Below, in pieces: positions 1-9,266 of a DNA stretch of 64,000 bases. Positions within the stretch are counted from its first letter, which is position 1, and every line of letters starts with the position of its first letter. The notes beneath the pieces were generated by a model. That model was not told the DNA's origin and did not search any database. It worked only from the letters and a program-made list of their open reading frames with translations. Source of the stretch: Gyrodactylus bullatarudis (taxonomy: Eukaryota; Platyhelminthes; Monogenea; Gyrodactylidea; Gyrodactylidae). The DNA is taken from assembly GCA_012064415.1 (NCBI GenBank), contig SSNU01000247.1, positions 1,178,629 through 1,242,628 on the forward strand, read 5' to 3'. Both the position numbers and the translations under genes were made by a program.

Positions 1-185
1 AAAAAAATCAACTCTCTTTAATTTAGTATAGCGCGAGTTTGACGAATGATAGAGCAAAGATCTTTGCGTATTCCAGGAGATTAATAAATTTTCTATCGAA
101 TGGGTGGTAAACGAAGTATTTTCCTGATGCTTAAATTAATAATAATGAGTTGCTAAAATGACATGTGATAGAACTATCACTATGG
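1..185. repeat. Dispersed repeat, inverted copy of 55815-56000
   Basis: This stretch matches, in reverse complement and with scattered mismatches, the sequence at about 55815-56000. Shared features include a GCGCGAGTTTGAC block, an AGGAGATTAATAAAT block and an AAAATGAC block near the inner end. The copy runs off the left edge of the window, so its true length is unknown. I see no coding capacity in it. It is probably one member of a larger dispersed family. Confidence 0.7.
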
Positions 186-1544
186 GACTTTTTCTGTAAA
201 ATGGTTATTTTCGAGAAAAACTCATGATGACGAATTCAACGATTTGCAATTCAGTTTCAATTGAATTTCTTCTTGAAATATAATATCGAATAATACGAGA
301 CGCTGTATTCATCAAACGTGCATGGTTGAGCTTAACCAGGTCGTTGTTAAGCACAAAATTTATCAACTTATTGAAAACCCATCATTTACTAATTTGGGTT
401 ATATTGTAAACATATCGTTGATCAGATGACATCTTTTTAACGACATCTCCAGTCTTCTACCAATAGGTCCCTCGTACGAATTAGGTCTTGGGCAGTCGGA
501 AAATTATGGTAATCATACTATGTAAGCAAGTGTTCTTATGGGTTGAAGAAATTCACGACTATGCATGGTTTTAATCGGTGAAGCCAACCTTTCTGAACAA
601 GGATATCCGCAGAAAAAGTTGGGTAAATGAGACGATTTGAATTTTAAATGCTTATCGGTTTGGGAGGTGAATTTCAATATTTCGTGAACATTTTCTCTAC
701 TTGAAAATTGATGAGCGACTTTTGGCATTTTTGTCCAATTCAGATAATGAAAAACTTCTTTGTTCAGTTCAAAGTTCAAAAAAAAGGAATCTGGCAGCAA
801 ATCGAATTTTTTTCCTTCAACTGGTTAAAGTAGGCAACAAAATCTTTTTAATGCCTGAATTCTTGATGAAAAGCTTGTGATTTTTGTAAAAATCATAGAT
901 TCACAACTTAACCTCAATTGGCTTAATAATTAGCATAATGTCCAGACAGACGTCAATCGATTAGATTTCTTTGCAATGCAACCTATCTACTTACTTATTT
1001 CAGTACTCTGTCCAATTTATTCTTATTTTAATCTTAGTGGTCCAATATCCCTGCTTCATTTTTCTCGCCTTGTATTTTCCATTTTTTCATATAGCTGAAC
1101 TATTTTTCTAGAATGAATATGTATATCATATTTAGGCTTAAAAGAAAATCTACAATATCAATCTATAGAACATTTGCCCCCTCTTGTTTTGCAGTAATTT
1201 TTCTGAATGACAAAGAGACTAAGGGCTTTTTAACATCGAAAATAAAAAGACCAACACACGATTCAAAGTAAACTTAGAGAGAAATAAGAGGGGGCATCTG
1301 TTCTTTAATTTAACCGTTTTATTTCGTACCAAGACGCTAATAAAATTCAATCTTATTTCTAACTTCTCCTCCTATTAGCAAATATTCAATGCCGTTATGT
1401 GAGATTTTCCAAGAGTTTATTCTCCACCAACAGGTCTTGGATTTAACCTTTCTTCTCGTCTTCGAGTCCCAAACCAAGCGAGGATTATTCCAAATTCATC
1501 CAGACAACTTGTTGACATCGGAAAAAATTATTTTGGCAAGTCAA
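186..1544. other. Non-genic AT-rich stretch, no supported gene
   Basis: No protein family was recognised on either strand. A 95-codon minus-strand ORF at 513-800 looks random in composition. A 3' splice-like CAG at about 1434 opens a short plus-strand frame. It might be an upstream exon of the CSPG4-like gene, but no CSPG motif could be confirmed in it. Confidence 0.5.
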
Positions 1545-2280
1545 TAAATTTACAATTTTCAAAGAAATAGCAAAAATTGATGAAAATAAGAATCATGAAT
1601 AGAAATAAGTATATAATTTGAGCTGGAAAAAACACCAAAAACTCTTCAATAGATAGCAACAATGAAGAGAATGATTTTCGTTGAGATGTTTGGTCACCAC
1701 AGTATTTTTATTGCTGACAACTTCCTAATTGTACGTCCTATTTACGAAGATGTGTGGATGAAGGAGAAATTCTTCATCAACATGTATGAACCAAATTTGA
1801 GCGTTCAAAAAAATTATTCGTTTAATCTTCAACTACCATGGTCTATGTGAGCTTTTTCACCTTTTTCTCTTCATTGTTGCTATTTATTGAAGAGTTTTTG
1901 GTGTTAATTTTGAACCAAGTAGTTCTTCAGGGAGCTGTTCGGCATAGATTGACTATAACGTTGTTCGCTTGCTACCTGACTATGTTGTCTTCTGGCTTGT
2001 ATTGGTTCTTATTCTCTAAGAAATACTACATCTTTCTCTCCCCTTTCTTTTTCTACACATAGACCAATACAAGCCAGAAGACAACATAGTCAGGTAGCAA
2101 GCGAACAACGTTATAGTCAAGTTTTTGGTGTTTTTTCAGTTCAAATTATATCCTTATTTCCATTCATGATTCTTATGTTCTTTAACTTTTGCTATTTCTT
2201 TGAAAATTGTAAATTATTATTTTTCATTCAACTTTTATCATTTTTAAAGAGAGACCACTGATGATCCTTTAAGAAATGTA
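1545..2280 (+). mobile_element. Penelope-like element 3' end with an inverted copy of its own tail
   Basis: Bases 1720-1850 encode the C-terminal end of a Penelope-like element (KEKFFIN...PNLSVQKNYS...LQLPW), followed by a 3' tail. The same ending recurs near 16050, 24000 (minus), 26440 and 63300. Immediately upstream, 1545-1667 is the reverse complement of this tail, so the two tails flank the coding fragment as inverted repeats. The plus tail is interrupted at 1906-2119 by a separate insertion. The copy is 5' truncated and lacks the reverse transcriptase, so it is dead. Inverted partial copies are typical of Penelope insertions. Confidence 0.75.
1906..2119. mobile_element. 214-bp inverted-repeat insertion flanked by a 13-bp duplication
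   Basis: The insertion interrupts the Penelope-like tail. The 13-base string AGTTTTTGGTGTT lies just before it (1893-1905) and again at its end (2120-2132), as expected of a target-site duplication. Inside are two 58-bp arms, 1949-2006 and 2063-2120, that are reverse complements of each other around a 56-base loop. About 43 bp at the left end are unpaired, so the element is asymmetric. It has no coding capacity. Confidence 0.65.
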
Positions 2281-2407
2281 AATTTAGTTTTAAATATATC
2301 TTCTTATATAATTCTAAATTATGTATTTGAGTAGATATACGTACGTTTTTGAACATTTACGTGAATCACTTGAACGTAATTCAATAATTATTTTCTCTAC
2401 CAATTAG

Positions 2408-4620
2408 AATCCCAAAGACTTGGTTAATCAATGCTATAAAATCTTTATTGCTCCAACTGTCCTTACAAGGGAAAAGGATTCCCTTGATCTCTTCATCTAC
2501 GCAATGCCGTCCATAACAATAGCCAGGGAAGGTCTCAACCTACACCAATTATATGAGCACCTTGTAGTGGACGAGGAACCCTTCAAAGTTGTCCGAGTCA
2601 CAGTTTCTTCTCATAACGAGAGTCTCTTCCTCCAAGATGACTTTCTCTTTCCCCTTATAATCGAGGATGAGACCAACTTCAAGGTTGATTCCAGACAATT
2701 CATTCAAACTATTCAAAAGGTAAATTTATCATTACATTCTTCTCTCTTATTAGAGTCAACATCATGAATCGAAATTACATTTCTTTTCAGCTACCTTTGC
2801 CAAGCGGTCTCCATCTTAAAGACCTATTAGTATTCATGAAGGAATCCCCAGTCTATGGGAATATACCTGCCCTCTCATCGCCCATTTCCCTCTCAGAGTT
2901 TAGCCAACACCTCATGTACATACCAGACAAAGAGGAATATCAAAATGAACCCTTTGATCAGTTTTGTATTTATGTATGTCCTGAAATGAGATCTGATATG
3001 AGATAGCCTTATTCATCTTACTTTTAGATCAAATGGATTAGAGTAGCCGAGAGCTTTAATGACCAACAGAAATGTACAAAGATTTACTTGATGAGTCATC
3101 CGCAGTGGGGTAAACTCAACTCAACCTATGTTCCCCTTGTCATGCCGAATAGATTCCAAGTCTTTGATATCTTCCAGCAACTCAACTTTGTAAGGAAGGT
3201 CAAACGTCATTCAACTAGGAATCTACGCTTCTTATCTAAAGACGAGAAAATTATCAAGGAACCGTACTTTATTGATAATCAAAGGAAAATAACGATTATA
3301 CAACTTATCGATGATGATAAACCAAATGCTCACTACGAGATAATTACACGAGCGTCAACTGTTGAGTCACCAAGAGCAATCTTCCATGTGACTAGTTATG
3401 CAGAGTCAATACCCCTGAGATGTTTCATCTCTGCACAAAGACTTCCCCTCAACTATCTTGTGGGAGATGATTTTCTCTTTTATTTTGAACTGAAAACATT
3501 GCCAAAATATGGCCAGTTATTCCTGGATTCTGTGCCAATTAGAAAGTTTAGCTTAATTGATTTGATAGAAAATCGAGTTATCTACTCTCCCCTTAGACAA
3601 GCAGAACAATTTCCAAAGGAAATTCTCCCTTTCTCCCTAGTCTCAGGGAATCATCTTGAGTTCTTCTCCGGTCAACTAGAAATCATAGATCAACGAAAGT
3701 TGCCTTCCTCCATGGGTCAGGATGATGGCTTTGAGATGCTGATACACCTGGAGGAGAATGAAACATCCATTTCAAAAGCTCTCGCCAACACATTCGGTAT
3801 GCATAGCTTGGACTGTTTCGTTCTTGGTCCGATCCCTGAAAAATTAACTGGACAGTTCAGTTTGAACCATGAGCTAATCTACGGGAGGAATATCGTTTTC
3901 AATCAAAATGATTTGCTCACTTTCAAAGGACCCATCTCTGCAAGGCAGATGGCCATCCCCTTTACCGTGGATTTCAAAGAAAAGTCTGCCAAGGGGATTA
4001 GGGGTAACTTGGTACTCCTCATGCCAGCAATTGAAGATACGAAACCTGTTTTAAAAGGTAACAACTTCCAAAGGGACCATGATAAGTCTACATTGATGGT
4101 GATGATGGGTAATACAACTTTGAAGGGCTCCGATAGGACATTCGATTTATCCTTAAATTCCTTTCTCAATGAAATCTTTTTAGTTGGCATCTTTCCAGCA
4201 GCTATTTCCTTGATACTGATTTTCACATTCTTGGCAATCTATTGCTTCATATTCGCCAACAATCGGAAAAGGAATAGATGCCAAGTTAAGAATAACCTCG
4301 AGGGTAATGAAGACAGTTTTCGCCAACTTGAAAGTGAACAATGCCAAAAGCTGTTACCTGTTCACGATACTCATGTTCAACACCAACTGCAACCACAAAC
4401 ATCACTTTGGACGTCGAGAATCTCTTCGTCTCCCAGCATAATAAGCCATAATCAGACCCCGTTCATAGGACATGAGCAAACCTTGTTTATCCATCATCCC
4501 TTGACTAGTAATGCAGGACTCACTGCAAGTCCTCAGCGGAAAGGGGATCTTAACAGTCAAATGTTGTTGATTCCTACTCACTACATGACTCTTTCTGCAA
4601 TCGACGAACCAAATATTTAA
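2408..4620 (+). CDS. CSPG4/NG2 (Kon-tiki)-like transmembrane protein, 3' exons
   Basis: Three exons, all joined in phase 0: 2408-2719, 2791-2973 and 3028-4620, with introns of 71 and 54 nt. They give about 695 C-terminal residues; the gene must start upstream or outside the window. The ectodomain contains segments resembling CSPG repeats, such as LPKYGQLFLD followed by an F-x-LIDL-x-NRVIYSP stretch. A single hydrophobic helix (about residues 548-572, LVGIFPAAISLILIF...) precedes RKRNR and a cytoplasmic tail of about 120 residues rich in Gln, His and Ser, ending DEPNI. In flies and vertebrates this family anchors cells to matrix and binds PDZ proteins through the tail. FRAS1/FREM proteins also carry CSPG repeats, so the exact subfamily is uncertain. 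A polyadenylation signal AATAAA lies near 4691. Confidence 0.6.
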
Positions 4621-4838
4621 GAATTTGTACAGCATTCAAATTTTTTTGTATTTAATATTGATAAAGATATGTTGTATATTGAAAAAAACAAATAAAATTT
4701 CATTAATGCATTGCATACACAACGTAAATTTCACAGGAAAATCTAGTTTTTTTACAAGAATTCATTCTCTATAAAATTAAATAACGAAATTTTCCAATAA
4801 AAAAGATTTTAATTTTTCTACTTGGCAAGTCTTGAAGT

Positions 4839-5336
4839 TTATGGGCATTTCTTGCGACAATCACAGGACGTTTCTGCAGGTTGAGAACCAGTCCTGATAT
4901 AAATCCATGACAAGACACCAGTATATACAATGGGAGTAATAATCTAGAGCACACTTTAAAGATAAAAACATACTGCATAATAATCTTGAAGAGCAATCTG
5001 ATTGTAAATCGTCGTTAGCATGACTAGAATGAGAAAGATACAAGAAAATCTGCGAGATTGAGAAGTGCCAGTAAACATTGCAGTTCCGAGGATGATTTCA
5101 ACGACTCCTAATATTTGCATGTAATTTCTTGGGGATATTTTCAAACCAAACATGTTAAAAAGAGATACATCGGAAAAGTTTTTGAATATTTTAAGCTACA
5201 CACAGATTGTTAGAAAATATCTTACAATTTCTTTTTGAGCGTTATTGCTTAGTTTTATTGTCTTGAAAACACCAGGGATAATAAACAGAATTCCCATGAG
5301 GGAAGAAAAGAAATTCAGGCGAAAACCTTGATTCAT
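4839..5336 (-). CDS. TMEM35/DoxX-like four-helix membrane protein
   Basis: Three exons on the minus strand: 5336-5226, 5195-4974 and 4943-4839. Both introns are exactly 30 nt and phase 0, giving 145 residues. Four hydrophobic segments are visible: residues about 9-24 (SSLMGILFIIPGVFK), about 62-78 (ILGVVEIILGTAMF), about 87-103 (FSCIFLILVML) and about 112-127 (IITPIVYTGVLSWIY). The order and the G-x-x-E in helix 2 resemble the TMEM35/DoxX-like family; vertebrate TMEM35 proteins are about 150-170 residues. TMEM35A (NACHO) is an ER chaperone for nicotinic receptors, but nothing here shows that role. The last exon is open in other frames; I chose the acceptor that keeps phase and supplies a fourth helix. 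The start lies about 125 bp from ZC4H2, which is transcribed the other way. Confidence 0.6.
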
Positions 5337-5461
5337 TTCTCAAGGTCAAATAATTTGATTTTGTTTCCACTTTTAAAGCAAATTATCTTTTGAGATAAAT
5401 TTGTTTATCTTGGGAAGTTAATTCAAAAGTTTATTAATTGAAATTATTTTATACTAGACAA

Positions 5462-6116
5462 ATGACTAAAGAGGAAGTTATTCACAAGTTGAGGATGATT
5501 AATTCTTTGAAAAAAGAATCACAAAAGGCTAATGAAATTCAGAAGGAACTTTCCTCCTCCTATACAAACTTTCGTGTTGATGATTTGCACTTGAATTTAT
5601 GCTTGAAAGAATTAAAAGCTTTAGAGAAAGAGAAACAAATTTACCTAAATCGTCTCAAAGAAGTAGAAGATGATATTAGTCAAGTAAATTCTTAAGTTTA
5701 ACATTATCCTTTTGAAGCTAAAATTTCTCATCTCTGGTACCAATCAATCTCGTGAGAAGGAAACTCAGAAATCCAAGGCTCTTGTCAATGATTTCTCCGT
5801 TGCAATGAACAAAATAGAACAACTCTGTGATTCCCTTGACATAGAAAAACCCAAACAGTCTGAATGTCTCTTCCCCATGAATAAAGAGTCCAAAAATCCT
5901 CAGACACCCCCTAGTAGCCACATCAATTCCAATTCTCAGTCGGAAACTTTTAATCCAATGTCTGTATTCAACAACCAACAGTCTGGTTCAGTACAGCCAT
6001 GTCCTCCAATGAAGACTTGTGCCTCTTGCAATCAACAAATCCATAGGAATGCCCCTATCTGTCCTCTTTGCAAGACAAAAAGTCGGTCTAGACATCCAAA
6101 AAAGTTGAAAGAGTAG
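5462..6116 (+). CDS. ZC4H2: ZC4H2-like zinc finger protein
   Basis: Two exons, 5462-5683 and 5718-6116, separated by a 34-nt phase-0 intron, give 206 residues; human ZC4H2 has 224. The first half is a charged coiled coil ([18 protein letters not shown]...). The last 40 residues are the diagnostic C4H2 finger: [18 protein letters not shown] followed by KSRSR and PKK, almost identical to the vertebrate sequence. ZC4H2 is a nuclear protein involved in neuronal development and binds the ubiquitin ligase RNF220. The start is ATG-ACT-AAA at 5462; the frame is open a few codons upstream but without an ATG. A polyadenylation-like AATAAA is near 6218. A later acceptor would make the intron about 70 nt, but it has a weaker pyrimidine tract. 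Confidence 0.9.
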
Positions 6117-6302
6117 ACCTTTAAACTCATATTTAATTTTATTTCCAGTTATATGCATTTATGTAATATGTTTATCTAGTAATTTATTATCATTATTTGT
6201 TAAGCCTTCTCTCAGATAATAAAGTCTAATTATAATTCATTTTCCCAGTCTATTTTCAAAATTTCATTTTTGTGATGATTTTATTTTTAATTAATTTTCA
6301 AG

Positions 6303-7134
6303 GAATTTACCTGTCGAACACCCCTGGAATTCTTGAAGAGAGGTAATGTGTACTTGTTGATTTTAAATTTTCATTAAGATGTTGACTATCCACTAGCCTT
6401 GATTTTGATTAATCGGGATTTTGAAGAAAGTCTTGCACTCTTCAAGTTGCTTTATGAAAAATGTAAATTTTTAATTCAACATAATCCTTTCCTCTGCAGC
6501 TATATGCACCTGCTATATTGATGGAGTTAATAATTATTTTTTTGATAAAAATCTCCTCCGAGATTATCCACCCTCCCTAATAACAGGAGACTTTGACTCA
6601 ATTCGTCCTGAGGTTTTGGAATTTTGTAAGGAGAGTAATTTTCCCATCAAACCAACTCCAGACCAAGATGAAACTGATCTAACCAAAGCCATAAAACTGG
6701 TTAATCAAGAGTTAGCCGTGGGTGTCCCAATTTTTATTCTGGGAAACATTGGTGGCCGATTAGATCACGGCCTCTCAATTTTTCATACAATTTTCAAAGC
6801 TCAAACTACCATGTGGTACAGAAGCATAACCTTCATTAACGAGTCCAGTGTGGCCTTTCTTTTGAATACGGGATGCTATAGACTTGAAGTAAGCACTGGA
6901 TTTGAAGGAATACACTGTGGCTTTATTCCCTTTGATGGACCATGCAACATCGAGACAACCGGAGTGGTCTGGCCCATGAGTAAGCTTACCTTGGTTTAAA
7001 TTCTAGAGGGGCAATTGGGCAATAAAGGAATCGTTTCCTGTTGCAATAAACTCAAGGATGCCTTGATCAAAGTTTCTTGTGACGATGTGATCATATTCAC
7101 TCTGGAATACTCTATGAAAGATTCGCCAATGTAA
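6303..7134 (+). CDS. TPK1: Thiamin pyrophosphokinase
   Basis: The enzyme transfers pyrophosphate from ATP to thiamin. Four exons are supported: 6303-6342, 6379-6462, 6500-6979 and 7007-7134. Introns are 36, 37 and 27 nt, and each rejoins the frame. Hallmarks are GDFDSIRPEV (Mg/ATP site), TPDQDETDLTKA, GNIGGRLDH and the C-terminal thiamin-binding part TTGVVWPM...KGQLGNKGIVSC, which aligns with human TTGLKWNL...FGTLVST. The protein is about 240 residues, close to human TPK1 (243). The first supported exon begins EFTCRTPLEFL, matching human residues about 5-15, so only a tiny upstream exon with the ATG is missing; I could not place it. The stop is TAA at 7132. TMEM199 converges from the other side. 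Confidence 0.88.
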
Positions 7135-7316
7135 AATGGAAAATGTTCTTCACCAAAATCCATCTATTTTAGAATTTATTTTATCATATATGAATCACAG
7201 CTGTAGGAGAATATAAAATAATTGTACAATTGAAATTCAAAAAATAATGAATTATATAAAAACTTGGAAATATAATTCATGCAATCCTTTTGTATTAAAA
7301 TAACAAAGAGTAATGA

Positions 7317-7925
7317 TTATACCCTAGATGATTCCATGTTATCGATATTTTGTATAAGAAAATAGAGGTCAGCAAAGAATACGACCAAAGCAACACTGAA
7401 GCCACTCAGAAGTTTTGTTGAAGTTTGAATATCACTAGAGCCTCCGAGGATTGTCGCTGCGTAGTAACCAAATACAAAAGCACCACCAACAACCAAAATA
7501 AAATTGAGGACCAATAACATGTGTTTATTCATGCATTTTAATTCGGCAGAGAGAGATGAGGACGTATAATCCCGAGAATTTGATCGAGGAAGATTAGCGG
7601 TTATTCTCTCGTATTCTTGATTTTCAAATTTCTCCTTTAATAACCTGACTCGATTTTCTAATTCAGGATTTCGTTTTTCTTCTGGCTTGTTCAGGACTAC
7701 ATGACTTGAAGCTAACATTTTCCACAATGGAGTAGACTTGGTTGATTTTGAAGAGAGAGTATAATAGTTAATAAATTCATCGAAATCTATTACATTCTTG
7801 GATATTGAATCATTGATTGAAGATTTAGAACGACTATCCACAGAATTTTCTAATAAATATCGATCGAGAAAGTCTTTGATACACTCTGACACATGTATCT
7901 CTATTTTACCATTCCTTTGAATCAT
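7317..7925 (-). CDS. TMEM199: TMEM199/Vma12-like V-ATPase assembly factor
   Basis: A single open frame with no intron detected. The core RNPELENRVRLLKEKFENQEYERITANL closely matches the human TMEM199 block RNPEL...EEYKRITRNV. It is followed by two hydrophobic helices (LVLNFILVVGGAFVFGYYAA and LLSGFSVALVVFFADLYFL), as expected for this ER protein that helps assemble the V0 sector of the V-ATPase. I chose the ATG at 7925 (MIQRNGK...), giving about 202 residues. The frame also has an ATG at 7991, but that would overlap the ECH1 start on the other strand by 17 bases. If 7925 is right, the divergent promoter interval is only about 50 bp. Confidence 0.85.
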   Translation of the reverse strand: MIQRNGKIEIHVSECIKDFLDRYLLENSVDSRSKSSINDSISKNVIDFDEFINYYTLSSKSTKSTPLWKMLASSHVVLNKPEEKRNPELENRVRLLKEKFENQEYERITANLPRSNSRDYTSSSLSAELKCMNKHMLLVLNFILVVGGAFVFGYYAATILGGSSDIQTSTKLLSGFSVALVVFFADLYFLIQNIDNMESSRV

Positions 7926-7974
7926 ATAACCTGAATAAACAAAAAGTATTAATTCTAATGCCTTTGTTGTTAAA

Positions 7975-8837
7975 ATGTTTCGACAATTCAACCGATTCCT
8001 CTCAAATTATGTTTCCCTTAAAAAAACTACTGATAGTCATGTAACCCGTATCGTCCTTGATAGAGCAGATAAGAAAAATGCTATGCGCACCGAAGAGATA
8101 GAGTAATTAAATATTTTACATTTCAAAGAACACTGAAAAAATATTTTGATCTTTTCGACGCTGATAAATCACAGAGAGTTTGCTTATTTTACGGCGAGGG
8201 CAATAGTTTTTGTTCTGGAATAGACCTTAATTCTCTTGGTGGTCTCTTGCAGTCAATTAATGTAAAAGATCCAGCTAGACGCCAAAAATACATTTATGAA
8301 TCAATTAGAAATATACAAAATCAGCTTATGTCCATTTACAATGTAGGTAAACCAGTTATTTCAGCTATGAACGGATCTTGTATTGGTCTTGGTCTTAATA
8401 TGGCCTGCATGACTGATATACGGTTCTGTACGAATGACACTGTATTTCAATTGAAGGAAATAAATTTTGGATTTCCAGCAGATATCGGAGCCTTACAATT
8501 GATGCCTAAACTCATGAACAATCAGAGTACTTTTAATGAGATTGTCTATACCGGCCGCAAATTCACAGCCGAGGAGGCTCTCAGACTCGGATTTGTCTCC
8601 AAAGTCTTTGACTCAAAAGATACAATGATGAATGAAGCAGAAAATTTGGGTAATCAATTAGCAAAGCTTAGCCCTATAGGAATCCAGGGAATGAAATCGT
8701 CGCTGAGATTCTCCACCAATAATGAAATCAACTCAAGTCTCGATCACCTTGCTATCATCAATAGTACAATATTTCAAGGAGAAGATTTTATCAAGGCTTT
8801 GACTAAACTCGGAAATGCAGAATTCGAAGATGCATAA
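7975..8837 (+). CDS. ECH1: Delta(3,5)-Delta(2,4)-dienoyl-CoA isomerase, ECH1-like
   Basis: Two exons, 7975-8102 and 8129-8837, joined in phase 2 across a 26-nt intron, give 278 residues. This is a crotonase-fold enzyme that isomerises double bonds during beta-oxidation of unsaturated fatty acids. Oxyanion-hole and family segments are present: FCSGIDL, and GSCIGLGLNM. The three acidic residues used by ECH1 are kept: Asp in TDIRFC, Glu in LKEINFG and Asp in PADIG. The N-terminus (MFRQFNRFLSNYVSLKK) is basic and amphipathic, like a mitochondrial presequence. The C-terminus ends EFEDA, so the SKL peroxisomal signal of vertebrate ECH1 is missing and mitochondrial location is inferred. Confidence 0.9.
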
Positions 8838-9266
8838 CTATAAAGTTATGCGTTTATAATATAAACTTTATATTGATTTTAACTGTAAATTGAATTTTTT
8901 GATTTGTGATCGTTTTTTATGATTAAATTATTATTTTCAAATAGAAAAAATTAATTTTTTATGTTGTTTACCTTTTATTCCCTCTTGAATGAGCTGCTGC
9001 GTACTTTGAAATTATTAGCAAAAATTACTTCTCCTATTATACTGTATTATATTGAGAATTGAAGCGATATGAGTCAATTAAATGAATAGTGTTTAATGTC
9101 ATTGACATTTTGTCAGAGCTTTGAAAATTCACAACAATACTCACTTAAACATTGATCAACAATGTTGAAATAGGAAAAACCTTCATAGATTTTTTTTAAT
9201 TTCTTAATATTCATGTCACTTTGTGTAGCGTTAATTTGAAAATGTAGGAATCATGTCAAATCTAGA
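8838..9266. other. Intergenic, nothing recognised
   Basis: AT-rich spacer between ECH1 and PTPRN, which are transcribed in the same direction. It should contain the ECH1 3' end and the PTPRN promoter, but no specific site can be assigned. Confidence 0.5.

Noticed and set aside
513..800. 95-codon minus-strand ORF
   Set aside because: No recognisable motif, no splice structure, no neighbour support; consistent with chance in a repeat-derived stretch.
5684..5760. Longer (about 70 nt) intron for ZC4H2
   Set aside because: The later acceptor lacks a pyrimidine tract and would remove residues; the 34-nt version fits the intron class of this genome. Not fully excluded.
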